From assembly GCF_002158995.1 (NCBI RefSeq), contig NZ_LOHF01000013.1:62001-126000 (forward strand): a DNA stretch of 64,000 nucleotides, read 5' to 3'. The notes under the pieces were generated by a model. It made no database searches, was not told where the DNA came from, and was given only the letters and a program-made list of their open reading frames with translations. The position numbers and the translations under genes are program-made. Below are positions 54,810 to 64,000 of this stretch, in pieces. The DNA is from Pseudomonas caspiana. GTDB lineage: Bacteria; Pseudomonadota; Gammaproteobacteria; Pseudomonadales; Pseudomonadaceae. Position 1 is the stretch's first letter, and the number at the start of each line of letters is the position of its first letter.

Positions 54810-55922
54810 ATGCCGCTGTTCGAAAAAGCTACCCCTTCGCCTGCCGAACAGGAAGCGCGCCTGCGCTTGCATCGCTTGCCGGAGGTGGGGCCAAAGCGAT
54901 TCTTCAAGTTGATCAATGCATTCGGCTGTGCCTCTGCTGCACTCAGCGCACCGGCCAGCGCCTGGCGTGCATTGGGGTTACCAGCGGCGTGTGCTGAGGC
55001 CCGACGTAACCCGGACGTGCGCGATGGTGCTAGCGCCGCATTGGCTTGGTTAGAGCGTCCGGACCAGCATTTGCTGATGTGGGACGACCCACACTACCCG
55101 GCATTGCTAGCGGAAATCCCCGATCCTCCTCCACTTCTATTCGTCGCAGGCAACGCCACGATTCTCGACCGGCCGCAGTTGGGCATGGTCGGCAGCCGCC
55201 GCGCCTCACGTCCGGGACTGGACACCGCCGCAGCTTTTTCCAAGAGCCTGGCGGGGGCCGGGTTTGTCATTACCAGTGGCTTGGCGCTGGGTATTGATGG
55301 CGCTGCGCACCAGGCCGCTCTGGACGTCGGCGGCTCTACAATCGGCGTTCTGGGTACAGGCATTGAAAAACTTTATCCACAGCGCCACCGAGCGTTGGCA
55401 GCGCGGATGATTGCCGAAGGAAGCGCGGTGGTTTCCGAGTTCCCGCTGGATGCAGGTCCGACTGCCAGCAACTTCCCGCGCCGCAACAGAATTATCAGTG
55501 GTTTGTCCCTGGGCGTGCTGGTGGTCGAAGCCAGTGTTGCCAGTGGTTCTTTGATCACCGCTCGACTGGCTGCCGAGCAGGGCCGCGAGGTTTATGCAAT
55601 ACCGGGGTCGATTCATCACCCCGGTGCGCGGGGTTGCCATCAGTTGATTCGCGATGGCGCTGTGCTGGTCGAAACGGTGCATCACATTCTCGAAGCCTTG
55701 CGTGGCTGGCAAGTGGTGACGCCAACTGAGGCAGTGCAGACATCTGACGTCGCTATCGACCATCCGCTGCTGGCGTTGCTGCATGCAGCGCCACACACCA
55801 GTGAAGCGTTGGCGCACTCGATTGGCTGGGCGTTGCCGAAGGTGCTCGCTGCGTTGACCGAACTGGAACTGGACGGACGCATTGCCTGTGAAGCGGGACG
55901 ATGGTTTGCGCGCGCAGCCTGA
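54810..55922 (+). CDS. dprA: DNA processing protein DprA
   Basis: Protects incoming single-stranded DNA and loads RecA during transformation. 370 residues: N-terminal helical segment (RLRLHRLPEVGPKRFFKLIN), Rossmann-like core with MVGSRRASRPG, TSGLALGIDGAAHQAAL, FPRRNRIISGLSLGVLVVEA, and a C-terminal winged-helix. ATG 54810 has AAGGA at 7 bases; an extension to 54741 is unsupported. Confidence 0.94.
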   Translation: MPLFEKATPSPAEQEARLRLHRLPEVGPKRFFKLINAFGCASAALSAPASAWRALGLPAACAEARRNPDVRDGASAALAWLERPDQHLLMWDDPHYPALLAEIPDPPPLLFVAGNATILDRPQLGMVGSRRASRPGLDTAAAFSKSLAGAGFVITSGLALGIDGAAHQAALDVGGSTIGVLGTGIEKLYPQRHRALAARMIAEGSAVVSEFPLDAGPTASNFPRRNRIISGLSLGVLVVEASVASGSLITARLAAEQGREVYAIPGSIHHPGARGCHQLIRDGAVLVETVHHILEALRGWQVVTPTEAVQTSDVAIDHPLLALLHAAPHTSEALAHSIGWALPKVLAALTELELDGRIACEAGRWFARAA

Positions 55923-55959
55923 GGTTAAACTGCCGACAACGTTTTAGCGGAGAGTGAAA

Positions 55960-56517
55960 ATGGTCAGCAGTTGGCGAGTGCAACAAGCCGCCCGAAACAT
56001 TCGCGCCGGTGCGGTCATTGCCTATCCAACCGAAGCGGTGTGGGGGCTGGGTTGTGATCCTTGGGATGAAGAAGCGGTTTACCGCCTGCTGGCGATCAAA
56101 TCTCGGCCCGTGGAAAAAGGGCTGATTCTGATCGCTGACAACATTCGTCAGTTCGACTTCCTGTTCGAGGATTTTCCCGAGTTGTGGATTGATCGGATGG
56201 CCAGCACCTGGCCGGGTCCCAACACGTGGCTGGTGCCGCACCAGAACCTCTTGCCGCAGTGGATAACCGGTATTCACGAGACGGTAGCGCTGCGGGTTAG
56301 TGATCACCCAACGGTACGTGAGCTGTGTGCATCGGTCGGGCCGCTGATTTCCACCTCGGCCAACCCGGCAGGCCGCCCTGCTGCGCGTTCACGTCTTAGA
56401 GTCGAGCAGTATTTCCGCGGGCAGATCGATGGCGTGCTCAGCGGCAGCCTGGGAGGCCGCCGTAATCCGAGCGTGATTCGCGATATTGCTACGGCAGAGG
56501 TTGTTCGAGCGGGGTAA
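55960..56517 (+). CDS. tsaC: Threonylcarbamoyl-AMP synthase (YrdC/Sua5 family)
   Basis: First step of the t6A tRNA modification. 185 residues: [54 protein letters not shown] precedes the ATG. Sits 37 bases after dprA, as in many gammaproteobacteria. Confidence 0.93.
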   Translation: MVSSWRVQQAARNIRAGAVIAYPTEAVWGLGCDPWDEEAVYRLLAIKSRPVEKGLILIADNIRQFDFLFEDFPELWIDRMASTWPGPNTWLVPHQNLLPQWITGIHETVALRVSDHPTVRELCASVGPLISTSANPAGRPAARSRLRVEQYFRGQIDGVLSGSLGGRRNPSVIRDIATAEVVRAG

Positions 56518-56563
56518 CGATAGAGATGCTCCTGTAGGAGATTCCAGGTTTGCCACGCAACCT

Positions 56564-56658
56564 GACGTGGGACCGGCTTTAGCCGGGAAAGCGGTATTCT
56601 GACGTCCCATTTCTGGGGATTGTCCCGGCCTCTTCCCGGCTAAAGCCGGTCCCACGTC
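56564..56658. repeat. REP-pair element, GACGTGGGACCGGC family, copy 2
   Basis: Same arms as the copy at 50433 (GACGTGGGACCGGCTTTAGC ... AAGCCGGTCCCACGTC), with a different centre. Between the convergent tsaC and quinone reductase genes. Confidence 0.8.
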
Positions 56659-56682
56659 ATGTCACAGACGCTGCATTTCAAA

Positions 56683-57660
56683 TCAAGGAATCAAGATACT
56701 CGAGCCAGTGGTGCGGCGGCCCGACAGTTCGATCTGCGCTTTGCCTGCATCCTTGAGGGCGAATTGCTGGATGTTATCCACCTTGATCTTGCCGCTGGCG
56801 AGCATGTCGAACAGTTCGTCGGCCATGCTTTGCAGGGTCTGTGGCGTGTTGGCGTAGCTACCCAGGGTTGGGCGCGTGACGTACAACGAGCCTTTACTGG
56901 CCAGAATCCCCAGGTTCACGCCTGCAACAGGTCCGGATGCATTACCGAAGCTGACCAACAGACCACGCGGCGCAACGCAATCCAGAGAAGTCGTCCAGGT
57001 GTCCTGACCCACGCCGTCATAAACCACCGGGCATTTCTGCCCGTCAGTGAGTTCCAGCACGCGTTTGGCCACATCTTCCTTGCTGTAGTCGATCACTTCC
57101 CAAGCACCCAGCGCTTTGGCGTGAGCGGCTTTCTCGGCGGAGCTGACAGTGCCGATCAGCTTCACGCCCAGCGCATTGGCCCATTGGCAGGCCAGCGAGC
57201 CTACGCCACCCGCTGCGGCGTGGAACAGGATCGTTTCACCCGGTTTGACGACGTAGGTCTGACGCAGCAGATACTGCACAGTCAGGCCCTTGAGCATGAC
57301 GGCAGCAGCTTGTTCGAAACTGACAGCTTCCGGCAGATGCACCAGATTGGCTTCCGGCAAGGTATGCAACTCGCTGTAGCTGCCCAGCGGACCGGTGCCA
57401 TAGGCCACGCGGTCGCCGACTTTGAAGCGGCTGACTTCGCTGCCCACTGCGTCGACGATCCCCGCGCCTTCGTTACCCAGCCCCGACGGAAAGGACGGCA
57501 CCGGATACAGACCGCTGCGGAAGTAGGTCTCAATGAAATTCAGGCCGATGGCCTTGTTACGCACACGTACCTGTTGCGGGCCAGGCTGGGCCGGTTCGAA
57601 GTCCACATACTCGAGAACTTCCGGGCCGCCGGTCGTGCTGAACTGGATACGCTTTGCCAT
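56683..57660 (-). CDS. qor: NADPH:quinone reductase (zeta-crystallin-like)
   Basis: 325 residues, medium-chain dehydrogenase family without zinc ligands. N-terminal GroES-like fold (NEGAGIVDAVGSEVSRFKVG), nucleotide site HAAAGGVGSLACQWANALG. Divergent from hemF with about 170 bp between. Confidence 0.92.
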   Translation of the reverse strand: MAKRIQFSTTGGPEVLEYVDFEPAQPGPQQVRVRNKAIGLNFIETYFRSGLYPVPSFPSGLGNEGAGIVDAVGSEVSRFKVGDRVAYGTGPLGSYSELHTLPEANLVHLPEAVSFEQAAAVMLKGLTVQYLLRQTYVVKPGETILFHAAAGGVGSLACQWANALGVKLIGTVSSAEKAAHAKALGAWEVIDYSKEDVAKRVLELTDGQKCPVVYDGVGQDTWTTSLDCVAPRGLLVSFGNASGPVAGVNLGILASKGSLYVTRPTLGSYANTPQTLQSMADELFDMLASGKIKVDNIQQFALKDAGKAQIELSGRRTTGSSILIP

Positions 57661-57825
57661 TTGTTCTCTCCATGATCAATCGAAACAGGAATGTGAAAGG
57701 GCTCTATCGGACTCCTTCGTTTGCGCTTCGTCAACTGCGGTCGATTGGCCACGGGTGGTATGCTACGCGCCAATTTCGCTGTGGCCCTTGAAGTCCGGGT
57801 GCCCAGCCGTTTGAAGTCAGTTTAA

Positions 57826-58752
<927 letters not shown>

Positions 58753-58789
58753 GACTCTGTAGATATCTTAATTTGAAATGCATCTCCCT

Positions 58790-58877
58790 TGTGGGAGCTG
58801 GGCTTGCCCGCGATAAGGCTGGACGCGGTTCACTTCAGATCGCGTCGCCCCTATCGCGGGCAAGCCCAGCTCCCACA
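58790..58877. repeat. REP-pair element, TGTGGGAGC family, copy 2
   Basis: GTGGGAGCTGGGCTTGCCCG ... CGGGCAAGCCCAGCTCCCAC, nearly perfect long arms, between hemF and aroE. Possible transcription buffer between the two. Confidence 0.82.
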
Positions 58878-58915
58878 GGGTTCAGTATTCACGTGCTCGG
58901 CTTCCAGGAATATAA

Positions 58916-59737
58916 ATGGACCACTACGCCGTCTTCGGCAACCCCATCGGCCACAGCAAGTCACCGCTGATTCATCGCCTGTTCGCCGAGCAAACCGGTC
59001 AACCGCTGGATTACCGCACGGCGCTTGCGCCGCTGGATGACTTCACCGCATTCGCCAAGGCGTTCTTCAACGAAGGCCGTGGGGCCAACGTGACTGTGCC
59101 GTTCAAGGAACAGGCCTATCTCATGGCCGACAGCCTGACCGAACGCGCCCGGCGTGCAGGCGCAGTCAACACCCTGAGCAAGCTGGCCGACGGCACCTTG
59201 CTCGGTGATAACACCGATGGCGCGGGACTGGTGCGGGATCTGACGGTTAACTGCGGCGTGAGTCTGCATGGCAAGCGCGTGCTGTTACTCGGTGCGGGCG
59301 GCGCAGTGCGCGGTGCGCTGGAGCCCTTGCTGGCAGAGCGCCCGTCGGTATTGGTGGTCGCTAATCGAACGGTAGAAAAAGCCGAGCTGCTGGCCCGGCA
59401 ATTCGCTGATCTGGGGCCCGTATTTGCCAGTGGTTTCGATTGGCTGGAAGAGTCTGTGGACGTGATCATCAACGCCACATCCGCGAGCCTGGTGGGAGAA
59501 CTGCCGCCGATTTCGCCGAGCCTGATCGATCCCGGTAAGACCTTCTGCTACGACATGATGTACGGCAGCGAGCCTACAGCCTTCTGCCGTTGGGCCGCCG
59601 AGCACGGCGCGGCGCAATCCGTTGATGGTTTGGGCATGCTGGTCGAGCAGGCCGCCGAAGCCTTCTTGCTATGGCGCAGCGTGCGACCGGATTCAGCGCC
59701 AGTACTGGCTGAGCTGCGCAGGCAACTCGCGGCTTAA
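58916..59737 (+). CDS. aroE: Shikimate dehydrogenase
   Basis: Reduces dehydroshikimate with NADPH. 273 residues; [30 protein letters not shown] with the catalytic Lys, [11 protein letters not shown] (Asp), [11 protein letters not shown] nucleotide site. Stop codon shares bases with the convergent SulP gene stop. Confidence 0.96.
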   Translation: MDHYAVFGNPIGHSKSPLIHRLFAEQTGQPLDYRTALAPLDDFTAFAKAFFNEGRGANVTVPFKEQAYLMADSLTERARRAGAVNTLSKLADGTLLGDNTDGAGLVRDLTVNCGVSLHGKRVLLLGAGGAVRGALEPLLAERPSVLVVANRTVEKAELLARQFADLGPVFASGFDWLEESVDVIINATSASLVGELPPISPSLIDPGKTFCYDMMYGSEPTAFCRWAAEHGAAQSVDGLGMLVEQAAEAFLLWRSVRPDSAPVLAELRRQLAA

Positions 59738-61299
59738 TCTTCGAACCGGATCGGGCATTTATCCCCTTCCAGCTTGCGCAGCTCATCAATCACCTGCGGC
59801 CTGGCCCGACGCAACGTCAGGGTCCGGTCGTGATCACGCAGGCGTCGGGCTTCCTGATGGAGCATCTCGACGCCGGAATAATCGATGAAGTTGATGTGTT
59901 GCGCCTCAATGACCACGTGTTTGCCTTCGGTGCGCTGCAGTCTCGTCTGCAAATAGTGGCTGGCACCAAAAAAGATCGAGCCGCCAACGCGCATGATGTC
60001 TTCGTCGCCGTCGCGCCATTGCTGCACGACCGGTTGTGAGGTGCGCTTGAGGTAGAAGAACAGCGACGCCAGCACCCCCGCGTAAATCGCGGTTTGCAGT
60101 TCGAGCAGCAATGTCGCGACGCAGGTTAAGGCCATGACGAGAAATTCTGAGCGACTGACGCGGTACAACGCACGGATGCCGCGCCGGTCCACCAGCCCCC
60201 AACAAATCAGCAGAATCGAAGCCGCCATGGCCGGGATAGGAATGTGCGCGATCCACGATGCCCCGGCGACGGCAAACAGCGCGACCCACAAGGCAGAAAA
60301 TATCCCGGCCAGGGGTGAATTGGCGCCCGCTTCGAAGCTCAGTGCCGAGCGAGTAAATGAACCTGCTGACAGAAAGCCTGAAAACAGGCTGCCTCCCATG
60401 TTCGACAGGCCCTGAGCACGCACTTCCTGATTGGCGTCGATCAGTTGCTGGGAGCGGGTAGACAGCGAACGGGAAATCGACAGGCTGTTGACCAGTCCGA
60501 GCATGCCCACCGCCACGGCGGATGGCAGCAGTTTGAGGATCAGTTCCGGATCGAGTGGCAGCGGGCTCAACGGCGGCAGATGGCCGACAAATGCCGAGAC
60601 AACGCGCACATGGCCAAACATCGCTGGCCATAGCCAGACCAGCAGGCTGGATGCGATGAGTGTGATCAACAGTGTTGGCCAGCGCGGCACAACCAGCTTC
60701 AGTAGCATGCCGAGCCCTAGCGTCAGTAAACCCAACATCAGTGACGGCATGTCCAGCTCGCCTCGATGCTCCAACACGGCGATCAGGCTTTTTAGAGCGG
60801 TGGTCTGGCTGGGTAAATCGATGCCGATCAGGTTGGGCATTTGCCCCAGTGCAATGACTACGGCGGCACCCAGGGTGAAACCGAGCACCACCGAATGGGA
60901 GACGAAGTTGACCAGCGCGCCGAAGCGCACCATGCCGAGCAATAACTGAAACACCCCGGCAATGAACGTCAGCAGCAGAATCAGGGTGATGTAATCCTGA
61001 CTGGCCGGGACCGCCAGCGGGCTGATGCTGGCGTAGAGCACGACTGAAATTGCCGCCGTCGGCCCGCAGATCAGGTGCCATGACGAGCCCCACAAACAGG
61101 CGATCATGACCGGCACTATGGCCGCGTATAAACCGTACTCGGCAGGCAATCCGGCGATCAGGGCGTAAGCGATGGACTGTGGCAAGGCCAGAATCGCCCC
61201 GCTCAACCCCACCAAGGCATCTCGACCCACGGTGGCGCGAGTCTGGCGGGGAAGCCAGGCAAGAAACGGCAGGAATTTATGGCGGTTGAGCCAACCCAT
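59734..61299 (-). CDS. SulP-family anion transporter with STAS domain
   Basis: 521 residues: about 12 membrane segments ([20 protein letters not shown] near the start; [20 protein letters not shown]) and a C-terminal cytosolic STAS domain ([20 protein letters not shown]). The family carries sulfate or bicarbonate. The nearby choline-sulfatase releases sulfate, but there is no shared promoter, so a link is speculative. The convergent aroE overlaps by 4 bases. Confidence 0.9.
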   Translation of the reverse strand: MGWLNRHKFLPFLAWLPRQTRATVGRDALVGLSGAILALPQSIAYALIAGLPAEYGLYAAIVPVMIACLWGSSWHLICGPTAAISVVLYASISPLAVPASQDYITLILLLTFIAGVFQLLLGMVRFGALVNFVSHSVVLGFTLGAAVVIALGQMPNLIGIDLPSQTTALKSLIAVLEHRGELDMPSLMLGLLTLGLGMLLKLVVPRWPTLLITLIASSLLVWLWPAMFGHVRVVSAFVGHLPPLSPLPLDPELILKLLPSAVAVGMLGLVNSLSISRSLSTRSQQLIDANQEVRAQGLSNMGGSLFSGFLSAGSFTRSALSFEAGANSPLAGIFSALWVALFAVAGASWIAHIPIPAMAASILLICWGLVDRRGIRALYRVSRSEFLVMALTCVATLLLELQTAIYAGVLASLFFYLKRTSQPVVQQWRDGDEDIMRVGGSIFFGASHYLQTRLQRTEGKHVVIEAQHINFIDYSGVEMLHQEARRLRDHDRTLTLRRARPQVIDELRKLEGDKCPIRFED

Positions 61300-61358
61300 G
61301 AAACGCTCTTTGAAGGATTGCGGAGGGGTTAGGGTACAACAGTTGGTGGAGCTGTCCT

Positions 61359-61448
61359 CTGTGGGAGCCGGGCTTGCCCGCGATGAGGCTGGACGCGGTT
61401 CATTTTAGATAGCGTCAAGCTTATCGCGGGCAAGCCCAGCTCCCACAG
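61359..61448. repeat. REP-pair element, TGTGGGAGC family, copy 3
   Basis: CTGTGGGAGC...GCTCCCACAG outer arms and GGGCTTGCCCGCGAT inner arm as in the other two copies, between choX and the SulP gene. Confidence 0.82.
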
Positions 61449-61472
61449 GTAATGCGCAGACCTTGGGAGGTA

Positions 61473-62399
61473 TTAAAGCTTCGCCTTCACCGCCGCCAGT
61501 GCATCTTTGTCATCAATGGTTTTCACGCCATCCAGCCATTTATCCAGCACGGCCGGGTTGGCTTTGATCCAGGCTTTGGCTGCGGCAGCATTGGTGACTT
61601 TGTTGTTGGTCACGTCGGCCATGATGCTGTTTTCCATCTCCTGGGTGAACGTCAGGTTGGTCAGCAGTTTGCCTACGTTCGGACAGGCCTCGGCGTAACC
61701 TTTGCGAGTCAGGGTATGTACGGTGCCGGTGTCGCCGAAGTATTTCTCGCCGCCTTTGAGGTAATGCAGGCCTTTGATCTGCACGTTCATCGGGTGCGGC
61801 GTCCAGCCAAGGAACACCACGAACTGATCTTTTTTCACCCGGCGATTTACTTCAGCCAGCATCGCTTGTTCGCTGGACTCCACCAGCTTCCAGCTGCCCA
61901 GATCGAATTCGTTCTCCTTGATGATTTTCTGAATCGAGAGGTTGGCTGGCGCGCCGGAGCCAATGCCATAAACCTTCTTCTCGAACTTGTCGGCGAATTT
62001 GTTCAAGTCGGCAAAGTTATGCACACCCGCGTCCCAGACATAATCCGGCACAGCCAGGGTGAACTCGGTACCGTCCAGGTTCTTCGCCAGTTGGGTGACA
62101 TCCCCGGTCGCGACAAACTTGTCATAGAAACCCTGTTGCGCAGGCATCCAGTTGCCCAGGAAGACGTCCAGCTTGCCATCCTTGAGACCGCCGTAAGCAA
62201 TCGGCACCGCCAGGGTATCGACCTTGGCCTTGTAGCCCATCCCGTCCAGCAGGAAGCCGGCAATGGCGTTGGTTGCAGCAATGTCGCTCCAGCCCGGATC
62301 GGCCAGTTTTACAGTGCTGCAACTTTGCTCGGCAGCCTGTACCGCAAGGCTGCTCAACGCCATGACCCCAATCACGAGTGTTTTGGATAACGTCTTCAT
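61473..62399 (-). CDS. choX: Choline ABC transporter substrate-binding protein
   Basis: Periplasmic binding protein, 308 residues. The signal peptide MKTLSKTLVIGVMALSSLAVQA is followed by an OpuAC/ProX-type fold (VKLADPGWSDIAATNAIAGF; VFLGNWMPAQQGFYDKF; FLGWTPHPMNVQIKGLHYL). It pairs with betC, 34 bases upstream, so choline set free from choline-sulfate, or choline itself, would be captured. No permease or ATPase lies next to it in this window. Confidence 0.9.
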   Translation of the reverse strand: MKTLSKTLVIGVMALSSLAVQAAEQSCSTVKLADPGWSDIAATNAIAGFLLDGMGYKAKVDTLAVPIAYGGLKDGKLDVFLGNWMPAQQGFYDKFVATGDVTQLAKNLDGTEFTLAVPDYVWDAGVHNFADLNKFADKFEKKVYGIGSGAPANLSIQKIIKENEFDLGSWKLVESSEQAMLAEVNRRVKKDQFVVFLGWTPHPMNVQIKGLHYLKGGEKYFGDTGTVHTLTRKGYAEACPNVGKLLTNLTFTQEMENSIMADVTNNKVTNAAAAKAWIKANPAVLDKWLDGVKTIDDKDALAAVKAKL

Positions 62400-62433
62400 T
62401 AACTTCCCCTAGTTTTTTGATTTTTTGGCAGGG

Positions 62434-63939
62434 TCAAGGTTGTGGATAACGTGCCTTGCGCTCCAGATCGTCCAGATCAATGTGGTTGCGCATGTACTGC
62501 TGACTGGCGTCTACCAGCGGCTGGTGATCCCAACTCTTCAGCTTGCCGAGTGCCAGCGACTCAGCGACAAAGCGCCGTCTACGCTGGCTGGCGAGCACCT
62601 GGTGGTGTATCGCCGGTATATCCCATTTGGCCCGTGCTTCAGCCAGGAACTCATTGAACAGTTGCTGGTGAGTGTCCGACTGGCTCAGCTCTTCCAGTTC
62701 CTGTGGATCGTTATGGACATCGAACAGCAGGCATGGGTCCTGCTCCGAATAAATGAATTTGTACGCGCCACGCCGGATCATCATCAGCGGGCTGTTAGTA
62801 CCTTCGGCCATGTACTCGCCAAACACCTCGTCATGACCACCCTCGCCCAGCAAATGCGGCATCAGTGACTGACCATCCAGTGGCAAGCCATCCACCAGCT
62901 CGCCTTCAGCCATCGCGACAAATGTCGGCAGCAAATCAGCTGTGGAAACCGCTGCGCCAACGCGTCCGGCCTTGTATTGGCCTGGCGCGTAGACCAGCAA
63001 TGGCACTCTAGCCGCCATTTCAAACCAGTGCATTTTGTACCAGAGGCCGCGCTCGCCGAGCATGTCACCGTGATCGCCTGAGAACACAATGATGGTGTCG
63101 TCCGCCAGACCGATCTCTTCCAGGGTCTGCATCAGCTTGCCGACGTTGCTGTCGATGTAGCTGCACGCGCCGAAATAAGCGCGGCGGGCATCGCGGATTT
63201 TCTCCTCGGGCAACGGCTTGTCCCACAGATCATAGACTTTCATTAACCGCTGGGAGTGCGGATCCTGATCAGCCTGGTCGGGCTGATGCTGCGGCATCGG
63301 GATTTCGTCGTCGCTGTATAGATCCCAGAAAGGTTTCGGGATGGTGTATGGATCATGCGGATGAGTCATCGAAACCGTCAGGCAGAACGGTTGATCGCCG
63401 TCGTTACGCACGTGATCGAATAGGTATTGCTGGGCTTTGAAGACCACTTCTTCATCGAAGTCCAACTGATTGGTGCGCACGCATGGACCGGCCTGCAGCA
63501 CCGACGCCATATTGTGATACCAGGTCGGACGCACATCCGGCGCGTCCCAATTGACGGCCCAGCCATAGTCAGCGGGATAGATATCACTGGTCAGGCGCTC
63601 TTCATAGCCGTGCAACTGGTCGGGCCCACAGAAGTGCATCTTGCCGGACAACGCAGTCTTGTAGCCCAGGCGGCGCAGATAATGGGCGTAGGTCGGAATA
63701 TCGGCGGGGAATTCTGCGGCGTTGTCGTAAGCGCCGATCTTGCTGGGCAACTGACCGCTGACCAGCGTGAAGCGCGACGGGGCGCACAACGGGCTGTTGC
63801 AGTAAGCAGCATCGAACACCACGCCTTCAGCAGCGAGGCGACTTAGATTAGGCATTTTGATTGGAGACGAAGCGTAGAACGGCAACATCGGCGCGGCCAT
63901 TTGATCGGCCATGATGAACAGAATATTTTTGCGCTTCAT
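62434..63939 (-). CDS. betC: Choline-sulfatase
   Basis: Hydrolyses choline-O-sulfate to choline and sulfate; the choline feeds glycine betaine synthesis. 501 residues. Type I sulfatase signature CAPSR (Cys52 becomes formylglycine) followed by FTLVSGQLPSKIG; other metal and sulfate ligands in NILFIMADQ, SGKMHFCG and FSGDHGDMLGERGLWYK. The 60 bases upstream to the window edge hold no more of it, so the gene is complete; its usual LysR regulator would lie outside. Confidence 0.94.
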   Translation of the reverse strand: MKRKNILFIMADQMAAPMLPFYASSPIKMPNLSRLAAEGVVFDAAYCNSPLCAPSRFTLVSGQLPSKIGAYDNAAEFPADIPTYAHYLRRLGYKTALSGKMHFCGPDQLHGYEERLTSDIYPADYGWAVNWDAPDVRPTWYHNMASVLQAGPCVRTNQLDFDEEVVFKAQQYLFDHVRNDGDQPFCLTVSMTHPHDPYTIPKPFWDLYSDDEIPMPQHQPDQADQDPHSQRLMKVYDLWDKPLPEEKIRDARRAYFGACSYIDSNVGKLMQTLEEIGLADDTIIVFSGDHGDMLGERGLWYKMHWFEMAARVPLLVYAPGQYKAGRVGAAVSTADLLPTFVAMAEGELVDGLPLDGQSLMPHLLGEGGHDEVFGEYMAEGTNSPLMMIRRGAYKFIYSEQDPCLLFDVHNDPQELEELSQSDTHQQLFNEFLAEARAKWDIPAIHHQVLASQRRRRFVAESLALGKLKSWDHQPLVDASQQYMRNHIDLDDLERKARYPQP

Positions 63940-64000
63940 GTATTTCGCGGCATCCCATCGTGAATATTTATGCGAAAGTGCTGCGACTGAGGATGGGACC

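Overview
The window is the replication-origin region of a Pseudomonas chromosome, most likely from the P. fluorescens group. The evidence is the gene order glmS-glmU-atp-parAB-rsmG-mnmG ... mnmE-yidC-yidD-rnpA-rpmH-oriC-dnaA-dnaN-recF-gyrB, the protein sequences, parS sites of the Pseudomonas type and REP-like palindromes. There are no rRNA or tRNA genes, intact insertion sequences or CRISPR arrays.

1-9.3 kb is an accessory flank beyond the 3' end of glmS, where the Tn7 attachment site lies. It holds an MHS-family transporter, a TRZ/ATZ-type amidohydrolase and an RpiR regulator; a decayed cueR-type merR gene; a TetR regulator followed by an NTF2-like/DUF1348 gene and a damaged second copy of it; and a cyanate detoxification locus (cynR divergent from cynT-cynS) with a small DUF2790 protein. 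No exact DnaA box was seen in this part.

9.3-25.2 kb is core and on the minus strand: glmS, a DeoR-type regulator, glmU, the complete F1Fo ATP synthase operon atpIBEFHAGDC with a clear promoter and a strong terminator, the chromosome partition genes parA/parB, and the tRNA/rRNA modification genes rsmG and mnmG.

25.2-34.3 kb is the most unusual part. The gap upstream of mnmG carries a sequence collinear with the main origin beside dnaA: AT-rich tract, DnaA-box positions and a 23-bp motif sit at nearly identical spacings. Between this origin-like copy and mnmE lies an iron-type cell-surface signalling cassette (ECF sigma factor, FecR-like anti-sigma, TonB-dependent receptor). Then come mnmE, yidC, yidD, rnpA and rpmH on the minus strand, and oriC.

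34.3-40.5 kb is dnaA-dnaN-recF-gyrB on the plus strand, with two parS sites inside recF. 40.5-42.6 kb is a small accessory pair, an AraC regulator and a secreted alpha/beta-hydrolase, followed by a third parS.

42.9-64 kb is mostly housekeeping: a lysophospholipid acyltransferase, gmhB, glyS, glyQ, tag, a lipid A acyltransferase, trkA, rsmB, fmt, def, a LysM protein, dprA, a tsaC/yrdC-type gene, a quinone reductase, hemF, aroE, a SulP transporter, and choX/betC for choline and choline-sulfate use. REP-type inverted repeats of at least two or three families sit in most gaps of this segment.
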